64,000 nt of DNA from Lachnospiraceae bacterium (GTDB lineage Bacteria > Bacillota > Clostridia > Lachnospirales > Lachnospiraceae), in the NCBI GenBank assembly GCA_902363825.1, contig CABJBK010000003.1, positions 254,392 through 318,391 of the forward strand, given 5' to 3'. Numbering within the stretch: the stretch's first letter is position 1; the number at the start of each line of letters is the position of its first letter. Shown piece by piece: positions 52,956 through 61,099 of the stretch. Under the pieces are notes generated by a model. The model was not told the origin of the DNA. It worked only from the letters and a program-made list of their open reading frames with translations, and ran no database searches. Made by a program: the position numbers and the translations under genes.

Positions 52956-53322
52956 GACAACATTTGAAAAGCTAGGTATCCCATATGAAGAAAGGGATGG
53001 AATCTTTTATCCGGTGCTTGTCGCAGGAACAGAGAAGGCAGATATAGATGTAGGAAAGTATGGGCGTATGTGGATTAAATATATCAAGGAAGAATATCCA
53101 ATGAGATATAAGAGTCTGGTGCGGTTCGGTGAGCTTGAAGAGAGAGCGGATGAAGTCAATGATACAGCATATGAGCTGCTCGATGATATTGAAGCTAAGT
53201 GGCTGAAAAAGCATAAGCCAAAGAATCCAAATTCCTTTACAGAACAGTTACAGCTAAGAACACAGACAAGGATGATGGCAGAGGAAATCGTTATTATGGA
53301 TGTGGTAATGCAGTTTCATTAG
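52948..53322 (+). CDS. TnpV-like protein
   Basis: A 124-residue protein resembling TnpV of Tn4451-type transposons: SKTTFEKLGIPYEERDGIFY at the start, VGKYGRMWIKYIKEEYPMRY in the middle and a helical end with RTQTRMMAEEIVIMDVVM. TnpV's role is unknown. ATG 52948 follows AAAGGCGG; a longer in-frame start at 52903 overlaps the previous gene heavily. The gene ends as the hairpin repeat array begins. Confidence 0.75.
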   Translation: MSKTTFEKLGIPYEERDGIFYPVLVAGTEKADIDVGKYGRMWIKYIKEEYPMRYKSLVRFGELEERADEVNDTAYELLDDIEAKWLKKHKPKNPNSFTEQLQLRTQTRMMAEEIVIMDVVMQFH

Positions 53323-53324
53323 TG

Positions 53325-53660
53325 TGGGGGCAAAAAGCGCCGTCAAAACATGAAAATGGGGGCAAAAAGCGCCCCCAAAACCACAAAGTGGGGGCAGAAA
53401 GCGCCCCCGCACAAATTAGAGCTGAAAAAAGTGTGGGGGCAAAAAGTGCCGTCAAAATGCAAAAGTGGGGGCAAAAAGCGCCGTCAAAACAGCAAAGTGA
53501 CGGCAAAAAGCGCCACCACTCAGATAAGCGAGAAAAAAGCCATGGTGGCGGAAAGTGCCATCAAAATGGAAAAGTGGTGGCGGAAAATGCCACTAAAACA
53601 GTAAAGTGATGGCAAAAAGTGCCACCATATCAGTAATTGTGGTGGAATATTAACCACCAC
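53325..53660. repeat. Hierarchical hairpin repeat array (three 109-bp superrepeats)
   Basis: Ten units of the form left arm (TGGGGGC, TGACGGC, TGGTGGC or TGATGGC), a 7-base A-rich spacer and right arm (GCCCCCA, GCCGTCA, GCCACCA and similar) start at 53325, 53357, 53389, 53434, 53466, 53498, 53543, 53575, 53607 and 53640. The distances are 32, 32, 45, 32, 32, 45, 32, 32, 33, so three units make a 109-bp superrepeat. In the third superrepeat the outer arms pair exactly (TGGTGGC with GCCACCA, GCCATCA with TGATGGC) and the inner unit pairs with itself, giving a nested cruciform. ORFs read through it are low-complexity by-products. Confidence 0.9.
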
Positions 53661-53795
53661 ATATCATATACAGGGTGCAGGTGCTCCTGCCAAGACGAAA
53701 AATTATGTAAACGCTGATGGCGTTTATATTTTTTCGGGAAAAGGTCCGACCTTTTCCGCATCTTGCAAAACCAGTGAACACTACTTTTAGAAAGG
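53661..53795 (+). other. Candidate origin of transfer (oriT)
   Basis: Between the repeat array and the mobC gene are three inverted repeats in a row: GCAGG-TGCT-CCTGC (53676-53689), AAACGC-TGATG-GCGTTT (about 53709-53725), and GGAAAAGG-TCCGA-CCTTTTCC (about 53737-53757). They are followed by an unpaired CTTGCAAAACCAGTGAAC stretch. This layout, beside mobC and relaxase genes, is that of a nic region. Confidence 0.55.
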
Positions 53796-53871
53796 ATGAA
53801 AAAAGCAATGGTACAGATAAAAAGAGATTGGTTTGATACAGCATTGAAGAATTACGAAAGGGGAGAAACGT

Positions 53872-54234
53872 ATGGTAGATGGAAAGCGAAGATACAAGTC
53901 TGACAGGAAAGATCATAAGGTATCTGTGAAACTGTCAGAAAAAGATATGGATATTCTAAAAGCAGCACTTAAACGAACAGGAATGACAGCAAGTGCCTAT
54001 ATAAGAGAATTGATCCGGACAGGCGGCAACATAGATACAAATTATCCAGAGGACAGGGCAAGAGTAATCCGTGTTATTGCCGGTATTGCAAATAATATTA
54101 ATCAGGCGGTAAAGCTTGGCAATTCACAGGGAAGATTGTATTACAGCGATATTGATAAATTGCAGAACAGTCTGGATGATATAAAGAAAACATTCGGGGA
54201 GGTGCTGGAAGTATGGCGATTACAAAGATCTTAA
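53872..54234 (+). CDS. mobC: MobC-family relaxosome accessory protein
   Basis: A 120-residue basic protein with a ribbon-helix-helix start (DHKVSVKLSEKDMDILKAAL, then KRTGMTASAYIRELI) and the MobC-like middle IAGIANNINQAVKLGN. MobC proteins help the relaxase open oriT. It overlaps the relaxase gene by 22 bases. AGGGGAGAAA precedes the ATG. Confidence 0.88.
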   Translation: MVDGKRRYKSDRKDHKVSVKLSEKDMDILKAALKRTGMTASAYIRELIRTGGNIDTNYPEDRARVIRVIAGIANNINQAVKLGNSQGRLYYSDIDKLQNSLDDIKKTFGEVLEVWRLQRS

Positions 54235-56036
54235 ATATACAGGAGTCAGAGGGCAGAAATCCAGCATCGCACCTGAAGAATGCTTTGGAATATATCCAGA
54301 ATCCGGATAAGACAGAAGAATGTATACTGGTGGGCGGTATTAACTGCCTGCCAGATACAGCATTTGAGCAGATGGAAGAGACAAAGAATATATTTCATAA
54401 GACAGGTAAAAGGCAGGGCTATCATGTGATCATATCGTTTTCGCCGGAGGAAAAAGTAACAGCAGAGCAGGCAATGTATGTCCTCGAGCATTTCGCAAAG
54501 GATGTGCTTGGTGATGATTATGAGGCGGTGTATGCAGTCCATACTGACAGGGAGCATATGCATGGGCATCTGATCTGGAACAGTGTCAGCATGACAACTG
54601 GCAAGAAATACAATTCACCGAAAGGCAACTGGAAGAATCATCTTCAGCCTATTACAAATAAATATTGTGATGAACTTGGACTTTCCATTATGCCGGCAGA
54701 GTACAGCAGGAATCCCAAAAATATCAGCAGGGACAAGTGGGAAAGAGAAATGTCAATGAAAGAGATAATTCTAAGGGATGCCAAGATGTGTGCATATGCT
54801 GCCGGGAATGTGGAGCATTTTAAATATCTGATGAAAAGACTTGGATATGTATTCAAGAAAGATGCGTGGATGGAAGTGCAGGCACCGGGATTTCGGTATT
54901 ATCATAAGCTTGCAAAGATGGACGAGATGTTTTCAGAGGAGACATTAAGGCATCATGTGGATATGCCTTGGATGGCAAAGCCTTACTTTTATTCGTCGGA
55001 TATCAGGAGACTACACAGGGCGAAGCTGTCACCATACCAGAAGAAGTTTTACGCAAAGCTATACAGATTAAGGGTTGTAGAACAGAAGCGTTTTGTAGTC
55101 GGTGGAGCAAAGTATGCAGAGGATTTGAAGAGGTTTCATCAGTTACAGGATGAATATCTGCTGCTTGTGAATAATGACATCAAAAGTATTGTGGAGCTTG
55201 TGGATTTCATAAGTGAGAAAGAAGATAGGATTCAGCAGATTGAGGACAGGCAGAAGGAGATATACAGAGAAAGTTCTAGTCGGAAACGCAGTATAAAGAA
55301 TGAAGAGCAGTACCGAGAATATCAGATATGGCACATGGAAGTGCAGGAAGAACTGGATGAGCTGAAGCAGGAGAAGAGAAATGTTAAGAGGCAGATACAG
55401 CTTGCTGATGACATTATAAAAGAAGATTTGTATACGGCTTATTATGCGGTGTCGGGGAATGAGGAGATTGTTGCTGACAGGGATGTTGAGATACCGGGGA
55501 TGGAAGAGAATACTGAGGTTGAGAAAGTGGCGGCAGCAGTTGTTAAGCCTGATGCAAATGTTGAGGTAATGAATCTTAATAATAATCAGAATGAAATAGG
55601 CAGACAGAAAGAGCAAACAGATAGTGCGAGAAAACAACAGACTGGTTTAGAGGGTATAGGAATACCAGAGGTTCATAATTCGTTTGATGTGAATGTGGCA
55701 AGACTGGACGAAAGTACAACTGATGTAACAGGTAAAAGTGAATTTGTGGAAACTAAAGAAACTGAGCCTGTGGACAAAGTTGGTTGGATTGTCAGGAGAA
55801 TATCAGAGCTTGGCGGTTATGAAAATATCAGTGATTCAGTTAAGGCAGATGTATTCGGATTCGATATTGCTGATGTGAGTGGAAGCATAAGGTTGTTCTC
55901 AGATGTAATGAAAAGGCTGGGGATAAAAAAGGATGGAGATGAAATGTATGAGGAGTTTCAGAAAATTTATGATGAGAGTGTTGGCAGAGATACTGATAAG
56001 AAAAAAGTGGAAGATAGGACGCAAAACAGGGGCTGA
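54213..56036 (+). CDS. Relaxase/mobilization nuclease (VirD2-like MobA family)
   Basis: The 607-residue protein nicks oriT and leads DNA transfer. The N-terminal relaxase domain has the YHVIISFSPEEKVTAEQA region and the metal-binding triad motif VHTDREHMHGH (His115, His117, His119). Candidate nucleophile tyrosines lie near the N-terminal third. The middle holds a long helical section (QQIEDRQKEIYRESSSRKRS), and the C-terminal part is acidic and variable. GGGGAGG precedes the ATG. No coupling protein or type IV secretion genes are in view, so the element is probably mobilizable only with help (IME), unless they lie beyond the window. Confidence 0.93.
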   Translation: MAITKILNIQESEGRNPASHLKNALEYIQNPDKTEECILVGGINCLPDTAFEQMEETKNIFHKTGKRQGYHVIISFSPEEKVTAEQAMYVLEHFAKDVLGDDYEAVYAVHTDREHMHGHLIWNSVSMTTGKKYNSPKGNWKNHLQPITNKYCDELGLSIMPAEYSRNPKNISRDKWEREMSMKEIILRDAKMCAYAAGNVEHFKYLMKRLGYVFKKDAWMEVQAPGFRYYHKLAKMDEMFSEETLRHHVDMPWMAKPYFYSSDIRRLHRAKLSPYQKKFYAKLYRLRVVEQKRFVVGGAKYAEDLKRFHQLQDEYLLLVNNDIKSIVELVDFISEKEDRIQQIEDRQKEIYRESSSRKRSIKNEEQYREYQIWHMEVQEELDELKQEKRNVKRQIQLADDIIKEDLYTAYYAVSGNEEIVADRDVEIPGMEENTEVEKVAAAVVKPDANVEVMNLNNNQNEIGRQKEQTDSARKQQTGLEGIGIPEVHNSFDVNVARLDESTTDVTGKSEFVETKETEPVDKVGWIVRRISELGGYENISDSVKADVFGFDIADVSGSIRLFSDVMKRLGIKKDGDEMYEEFQKIYDESVGRDTDKKKVEDRTQNRG

Positions 56037-56228
56037 GAAGAGGAAATGGTTAGGTTTTAAATAAGGATTTTTTTAATAAGAATATGTTAAACCTGTATGA
56101 AAAGTGGTAAATTTAATATCTTTGAAACGAAAAGTGTGATATTATAATTTCAGAAAACATGACAATTAGCCTGTTTTGTTAATATATATTATAATGCCAA
56201 ATATTTTCAAAGGGAGGTGCATACTTGT

Positions 56229-57404
56229 ATGGGTGCAAAAAAATATGCATATGTAAATTATAAAATGCTTGTATGGGCACGTTCTGAAACACCATTTGGC
56301 ACAACAAGTGATGTTGCTAATCATATTTCTGGGTTTAGGTCAGAAGTAATTGATAAATGGGAAAGAGGCGAAGAGTTGCCTTCAATTACAGAAGCAAAGA
56401 AACTTGCTAATTTATACAAAGTTCCATTTGCAACATTTTATTTATCTAATCCACCTGAGAAAAAAACAAAAGCTTATACCGATCGTAGGACATACAATGA
56501 TACTGTTTATAGAGAAACAAGTTATGAATTGTGGTCTGAAATTGGTAGAATAACTGGTAATAGGCAAATTATAGTTAATCTATCTGATGATACGGAATAT
56601 AGGAGCTTGCCCAGCGTTGGCCCGAAATTAAGCGAAAAACAGATAGCAGATGTAATAAGAAAGTATTTTGAATTAGATTTGCCATTTAAGAATAAATCAG
56701 CATATAGAAATAATGGATTTAATTATTATAGAGCCCTTTTAGAACATTATGGGATAATGGTTGCTCAGATAACTGGAGTATCATTGTCTGAGATGCGAGG
56801 CATTTCTATGTATTATGATACATTTCCTATCATTGCAATTAATAATAAAGATTTTGAGAGAGCTAAAGTTTTTTCATTATTTCATGAAGTTGCACATTTG
56901 GTTAGAAGGTCTTCATCATTATGCTTAATAGATTTTGATGAGCGTAATGATGAAGAAGAAAAAATATGTGATAGAATTGCTGCAGAAGTATTAATGCCAG
57001 AAGAAAGTTTTAGATATGTGTCATCAAATGCGCTTAATTTATATGGTGATTGGTCAGATTTATGTTTAATATCTATTGCGGATAAGTATGCAGTAAGCAC
57101 ATTTTCGGTAGTAAGAAGGTTAAGAGAATTAGATATTATTAATAGGTCAGATTATTATTCTATATACAAGAGGATTAGTGACTCATTTAAAGAAGAACAG
57201 GATTCTATTATTCAGAATAAGAAAGATAGAGAATTCAAAGTAAAATATTATATTACCTACTTGAGTAAAGAAGGCTATTTGTTTCCAAAGAAAGTGTTAT
57301 CTGCTTATAGCAGAGGCGATATATCATATGGTGAGATGTGTAGTACACTTAGTATAAAAGGTAAACACATAAGTAATATAGAACGGGCGGTGATGTTCAT
57401 ATGA
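56229..57404 (+). CDS. XRE/ImmA-IrrE metallopeptidase antitoxin-like protein
   Basis: A 391-residue protein with an N-terminal XRE helix-turn-helix (TTSDVANHISGFRSEVIDKW) and a C-terminal ImmA/IrrE peptidase with HEVAH in FSLFHEVAHLVRR and the downstream CDRIAAEVLMPEESF motif. ATG 56229 is preferred over GTG 56217 for its distance from AAAGGGAGG. It overlaps the PIN-domain gene by 4 bases (ATGA). Such HTH-ImmA genes are often paired with PIN (DUF4411) genes as presumed toxin-antitoxin or regulatory modules. It is very AT-rich compared with the transfer genes, suggesting separate acquisition. Confidence 0.9.
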   Translation: MGAKKYAYVNYKMLVWARSETPFGTTSDVANHISGFRSEVIDKWERGEELPSITEAKKLANLYKVPFATFYLSNPPEKKTKAYTDRRTYNDTVYRETSYELWSEIGRITGNRQIIVNLSDDTEYRSLPSVGPKLSEKQIADVIRKYFELDLPFKNKSAYRNNGFNYYRALLEHYGIMVAQITGVSLSEMRGISMYYDTFPIIAINNKDFERAKVFSLFHEVAHLVRRSSSLCLIDFDERNDEEEKICDRIAAEVLMPEESFRYVSSNALNLYGDWSDLCLISIADKYAVSTFSVVRRLRELDIINRSDYYSIYKRISDSFKEEQDSIIQNKKDREFKVKYYITYLSKEGYLFPKKVLSAYSRGDISYGEMCSTLSIKGKHISNIERAVMFI

Positions 57405-57850
57405 GTAAAAAGTATGTAATAGATGCCTGTGCACTTATTAATGCATCAAAGAACTATAATATGACTAAGAAAGCATTTTCACATATATGGCAGGCTTTTA
57501 ATGAACTTGTAGAAAATGGACAACTTATTTCAAGTTCGGAAATATTTGAAGAATTAAAAGATGATGATATTGTAAAATGGGCAAAGGAACACAAAGATGC
57601 TTTTTTGCCTTTATCAAAAGAAGTACAGTTAAAGACTACAGAAATATTACAACAATTTCCACAAATAATAAAAATTCAAACAAAGGGAAGCTCAAATGGA
57701 GATCCATTTTTGATTGCAACAGCTATTTTAGAAGATGGGATTATAGTAACTGATGAAGGAAACAAGAATAATGGAATTCCAATGGTATGTGAATCATTAG
57801 GTGTAGAGTATATGAAACTTAATGATATGTTAGATGAGGTATTGGAGTAA
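57401..57850 (+). CDS. PIN-domain (DUF4411-like) putative ribonuclease toxin
   Basis: A 149-residue PIN-fold protein: YVIDACALINASKNY with the first catalytic Asp, EIFEELKDDD with acidic residues in the middle, and the GDPFLIATAILEDGIIVTDE block with the later aspartates. PIN toxins cut RNA. It follows the HTH-ImmA gene with a 4-base overlap, the usual order in this type of pair. A weak hairpin with a T run lies behind it. Confidence 0.88.
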   Translation: MSKKYVIDACALINASKNYNMTKKAFSHIWQAFNELVENGQLISSSEIFEELKDDDIVKWAKEHKDAFLPLSKEVQLKTTEILQQFPQIIKIQTKGSSNGDPFLIATAILEDGIIVTDEGNKNNGIPMVCESLGVEYMKLNDMLDEVLE

Positions 57851-57856
57851 TGAATT

Positions 57857-57883
57857 AGAGGGGGAGAAATCCTTCTCTTTTTT
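57857..57883 (+). terminator. Possible terminator after the PIN gene
   Basis: AGAGGGGGAGAAATCCTTCT can form a short stem and is followed by TTTTTTG; the stem is weak. Confidence 0.4.
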
Positions 57884-57964
57884 GTTTGTATTATTCCGAT
57901 AAACGATGTATAATCAAACTAGTTTTATGTTTCTGCTTATGTATGATTTTGAAGAGGTAAGATT

Positions 57965-58150
57965 ATGGAGTATTTAACGACTGTGGAATTATCAGAAAGA
58001 TGGAATATCACTTCACGTCGAATAGGTGTTTTATGTGCAGAAGGAAGAATTGAAGGTGCAATAAAAAAAGGAAAAACATGGTTAATTCCTTCAGATGCAA
58101 TAAAGCCTGCTGATGGACGATACAAGAAAAATCAGAAAAGTAAGATGTAA
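57965..58150 (+). CDS. Small helix-turn-helix protein
   Basis: A 61-residue MerR-like/HTH 17 protein (TTVELSERWNITSRRIGVLC) ending with KKGKTWLIPSDAIKPADGRY, a pattern common for small DNA-binding proteins encoded ahead of defence genes. It may control the helicase and type III genes that follow. A GAAGAGGTAAG site precedes the ATG. Confidence 0.7.
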   Translation: MEYLTTVELSERWNITSRRIGVLCAEGRIEGAIKKGKTWLIPSDAIKPADGRYKKNQKSKM

Positions 58151-58210
58151 TACGAAACAGGATTTATAAATATATGAGAATATATAATTAAATGCAGAGG
58201 GGGTACTGAT

Positions 58211-61099
58211 ATGGCATTTGATTTTGGAAACGCAAATGAAGCACAGAGAAGTGCTATTTCTACAACAGATGGTCCGTTGTTAATTATTGCAGGCCCTGGT
58301 ACAGGAAAAACATATACATTAGTAAAGAGAATTGTTTATCTTATAACTGAAAAAGATGTGCTTCCTGAGGAAATAATGATTGCTACATTTACAGAAAAGG
58401 CTGCGAAAGAACTGATTACACGTATCACAAATGAATTGTATGCAATAGGAGTATCCGTAAATCTGAATGAAATGTATATTGGTACTTTTCATTCAATTTG
58501 TTTGAGAATTCTTAAAGATCATCTTGAATATACAAGGATTAAGAAAAATTATAGGATGCTAGATAATTTTGATCAGCAGTATATGGTGTTTCAAAAGATT
58601 AATAGATTTAGGAACTTGCCTTATTTTGATGTTATATTTGATAAAAAGCAAGGAGCTTGGAGACAAGCCGGAGAAATAGTTAAGTATGTTAATAATCTTG
58701 CTGAAGAATTGGTTGATATTGATAAAATGCAGGAAGACTCGGATGAACATATTGTGGCTGTTGCAAATATTATGAAACAGTACAATATCCTGATGGAAGA
58801 TGAGAATTTAATTGATTTTTCAAGTATTCAAACAGAAGCATATAAATTATTGATCGAGGAACCAAGCATATTGGAAGAAATACAGCAGAAAATTAAATAT
58901 GTGATGGTGGATGAATATCAGGATACAAATTACATACAGGAATTACTTGTGTTTTTGATTGCCGGAAAAAATAGAAATATATGTGTTGTGGGAGACGATG
59001 ACCAAGGTTTGTATCGTTTTCGAGGAGCAACAATAAGAAATATATTGGAATTTCCAGGCCATTTTGCAGAAGGAGAATGTAAGCAGGTTAAACTTGTTAC
59101 AAATTATCGTTCAGAGAGAAAAATTATTGATTTTTACAATAAATGGATGAGCACAACAGATGGTAGGGCATATGATTTTATGTGGAAGAATTTTAGGTTT
59201 GAGAAGAAGATTGTTCCGCCGGAAGGGAAAAAGGATGCTAAAGTAGGTGTTATTAAATGTTCAGGAAAAGATTTGTTAGATGATTGGTATGAACAAGTGT
59301 ATTCATTTATTACACAATTAAAAAGTAGTGGTGTACTAACTGATTACAATCAGATTGCAGTTCTTTGCAAGTCTGTAAAAGGGGATAAAATCATAGGTAT
59401 GGTTGAATATCTTGAGGAACATGGTATTAAAGTTTATTCACCTCGTTCGGAAATGTTCTTTGAAAGAAAAGAGATAAAGCAGGTAATAGGGTGTATGATC
59501 TTATGTTTCCCAGAGTATGTTCGTAAGTTACAACAAAGAGATTTTTCGTATGATTTTGAAAATCTCTATAATTATTACGATACTCAATGTATAGCTGCTG
59601 CAAGAGAGCTTATTTTACAGTATAGAGATACATTGGGAAAATGGATTGCAGAGAAGATGCAGAAGCATGCTAATCTAAGAAAGGATAATGCAGATTACGC
59701 ATTTACAGGATTACTGTATCAGTTATTACAGTTTGAACCATTTAGTACATACTTAGGGATAGATATGAAATCAGGGGTGATAGATGAAAGACCTGCAAGA
59801 AACTTATCAATTTTATCTTCAATTTTGGGAAAGTACGAATATCTACATAGGATAGATGTCTTCACGGAAAACAATATTGTAGAGTCAGTAGAACGTTTTT
59901 TTAATATGTATTTTCGCTTCTTATTTGATGGAGGAATTACAGAGTATGAAGATGATTCGGAGTATGCTCCGAGTGGGTGCGTTTCATTTATGACTATACA
60001 TCAGTCAAAAGGAATGGAGTTTCCGATAGTGATTGTTGATTCATTAAATGGAACACCGAGAAGTAGTGGAAATCATTTGCTAGAAGAAATAGAAAATAAA
60101 TATTTTCATAGAAAAGTTTTTGAGACAAGGGAAGATATAAAATTCTTTGATTTTTGGCGATTATATTATACGGCATTTTCAAGAGCACAAAATTTATTGG
60201 TACTCTCTTGTTGTGAAAAGAAAGGTCATGGAGCCACACCAAGCAAATATTTTGAAGAGTGCTATGAGAAGCTACCTGCTTATGAAGATGTAAATCTTTC
60301 AGAAATAAAGTTGGAAAAGGTAAAGCCTGTAAATATAAAGGATACATATTCTTTTACTTCTCACATCGCTCTGTATGAGAATTGTGCATTACAGTATAAA
60401 TTTTTTAAAGAACTTGGATTTACGCAGGTAAGAGTAGGTGCAACACTCTTTGGAACTTTAGTGCACGAGACAATAGAAGACATTCATCGTGCAGCTATGC
60501 GTCATGAAGAACAGACAATAGTGCCGGAAACAATACGAGAGTGGTTTGATACAAATTATATGACATTATCGAAGTGTGAGCATTCTTATTTAGGACAACC
60601 GCAGATAGAAGCTGCGTATAAACAGGTTTTGGGGTATGTTGAGAGAAATCAGAGTGACTGGAGTCGAATTCAAGATGCAGAGGTGGAAGTAAGTTTAGTA
60701 AAGCCTGATTATATATTGCTTGGAAAGGTTGACCTTATCAGGGGCGAAGGTGATACAGTAGAGATTGTTGACTTTAAATCCGAGAAGAAACCAGATGTTT
60801 TAATTGAAACAGCGGAGATGAATCGTTATAGGAGACAGCTTGAAGTGTATGCTCATCTTATTGAGGAAAAGACAGGCAAAAAGGTAAGTAAAATGCATTT
60901 GTATTATACAGGTGAGGATAATGGTGTACCAACAGTAACATTTAATAAGTCAACGGAAATGATTGATAAAACAATAAAAGAATTTGATGCAGTGGTTGAA
61001 AAAATACAACATAAAGATTTTAGTGGAAGAGCTAAAGATAAAAATCTTTGTGCCAACTGTGATATGAGACATTACTGTAGAAGAAAAGGAGATTGCTAA
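58211..61099 (+). CDS. UvrD/Rep-type helicase fused to RecB-like (Cas4-type) nuclease
   Basis: A 962-residue helicase-nuclease. The SF1 helicase starts NEAQRSAISTTDGPLLIIAG, with Walker A GPGTGKT (28-34), DEYQDTN for motif II, and a C-terminal helicase lobe (HQSKGMEFPIVIVDSLNG, YYTAFSRAQNLLVLSC). The C-terminal part is a PD-(D/E)xK nuclease with VDLIRG, VDFKSEK and four cysteines: one near residue 725 (YENCALQYKFF) and three at the end in CANCDMRHYCRRKGDC, so probably an Fe-S cluster. The architecture resembles AddAB/RecB. The stop overlaps the mod gene start (TAATG), so it appears to be part of the type III system. Its role there is unknown. Confidence 0.9.
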   Translation: MAFDFGNANEAQRSAISTTDGPLLIIAGPGTGKTYTLVKRIVYLITEKDVLPEEIMIATFTEKAAKELITRITNELYAIGVSVNLNEMYIGTFHSICLRILKDHLEYTRIKKNYRMLDNFDQQYMVFQKINRFRNLPYFDVIFDKKQGAWRQAGEIVKYVNNLAEELVDIDKMQEDSDEHIVAVANIMKQYNILMEDENLIDFSSIQTEAYKLLIEEPSILEEIQQKIKYVMVDEYQDTNYIQELLVFLIAGKNRNICVVGDDDQGLYRFRGATIRNILEFPGHFAEGECKQVKLVTNYRSERKIIDFYNKWMSTTDGRAYDFMWKNFRFEKKIVPPEGKKDAKVGVIKCSGKDLLDDWYEQVYSFITQLKSSGVLTDYNQIAVLCKSVKGDKIIGMVEYLEEHGIKVYSPRSEMFFERKEIKQVIGCMILCFPEYVRKLQQRDFSYDFENLYNYYDTQCIAAARELILQYRDTLGKWIAEKMQKHANLRKDNADYAFTGLLYQLLQFEPFSTYLGIDMKSGVIDERPARNLSILSSILGKYEYLHRIDVFTENNIVESVERFFNMYFRFLFDGGITEYEDDSEYAPSGCVSFMTIHQSKGMEFPIVIVDSLNGTPRSSGNHLLEEIENKYFHRKVFETREDIKFFDFWRLYYTAFSRAQNLLVLSCCEKKGHGATPSKYFEECYEKLPAYEDVNLSEIKLEKVKPVNIKDTYSFTSHIALYENCALQYKFFKELGFTQVRVGATLFGTLVHETIEDIHRAAMRHEEQTIVPETIREWFDTNYMTLSKCEHSYLGQPQIEAAYKQVLGYVERNQSDWSRIQDAEVEVSLVKPDYILLGKVDLIRGEGDTVEIVDFKSEKKPDVLIETAEMNRYRRQLEVYAHLIEEKTGKKVSKMHLYYTGEDNGVPTVTFNKSTEMIDKTIKEFDAVVEKIQHKDFSGRAKDKNLCANCDMRHYCRRKGDC

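Noticed and set aside
53322-53609. Two overlapping ORFs through the repeat array with Lys/Ser/Gln-rich products
   Set aside because: They arise because the 32-base and 45-base repeat units contain no stop in some frames; the products are low-complexity and no ribosome site precedes them.
53325-53660. CRISPR array
   Set aside because: Units are palindromic with A-rich linkers of about 11 or 24 bases that are similar to each other, and no cas gene is nearby; these are not unique spacers.
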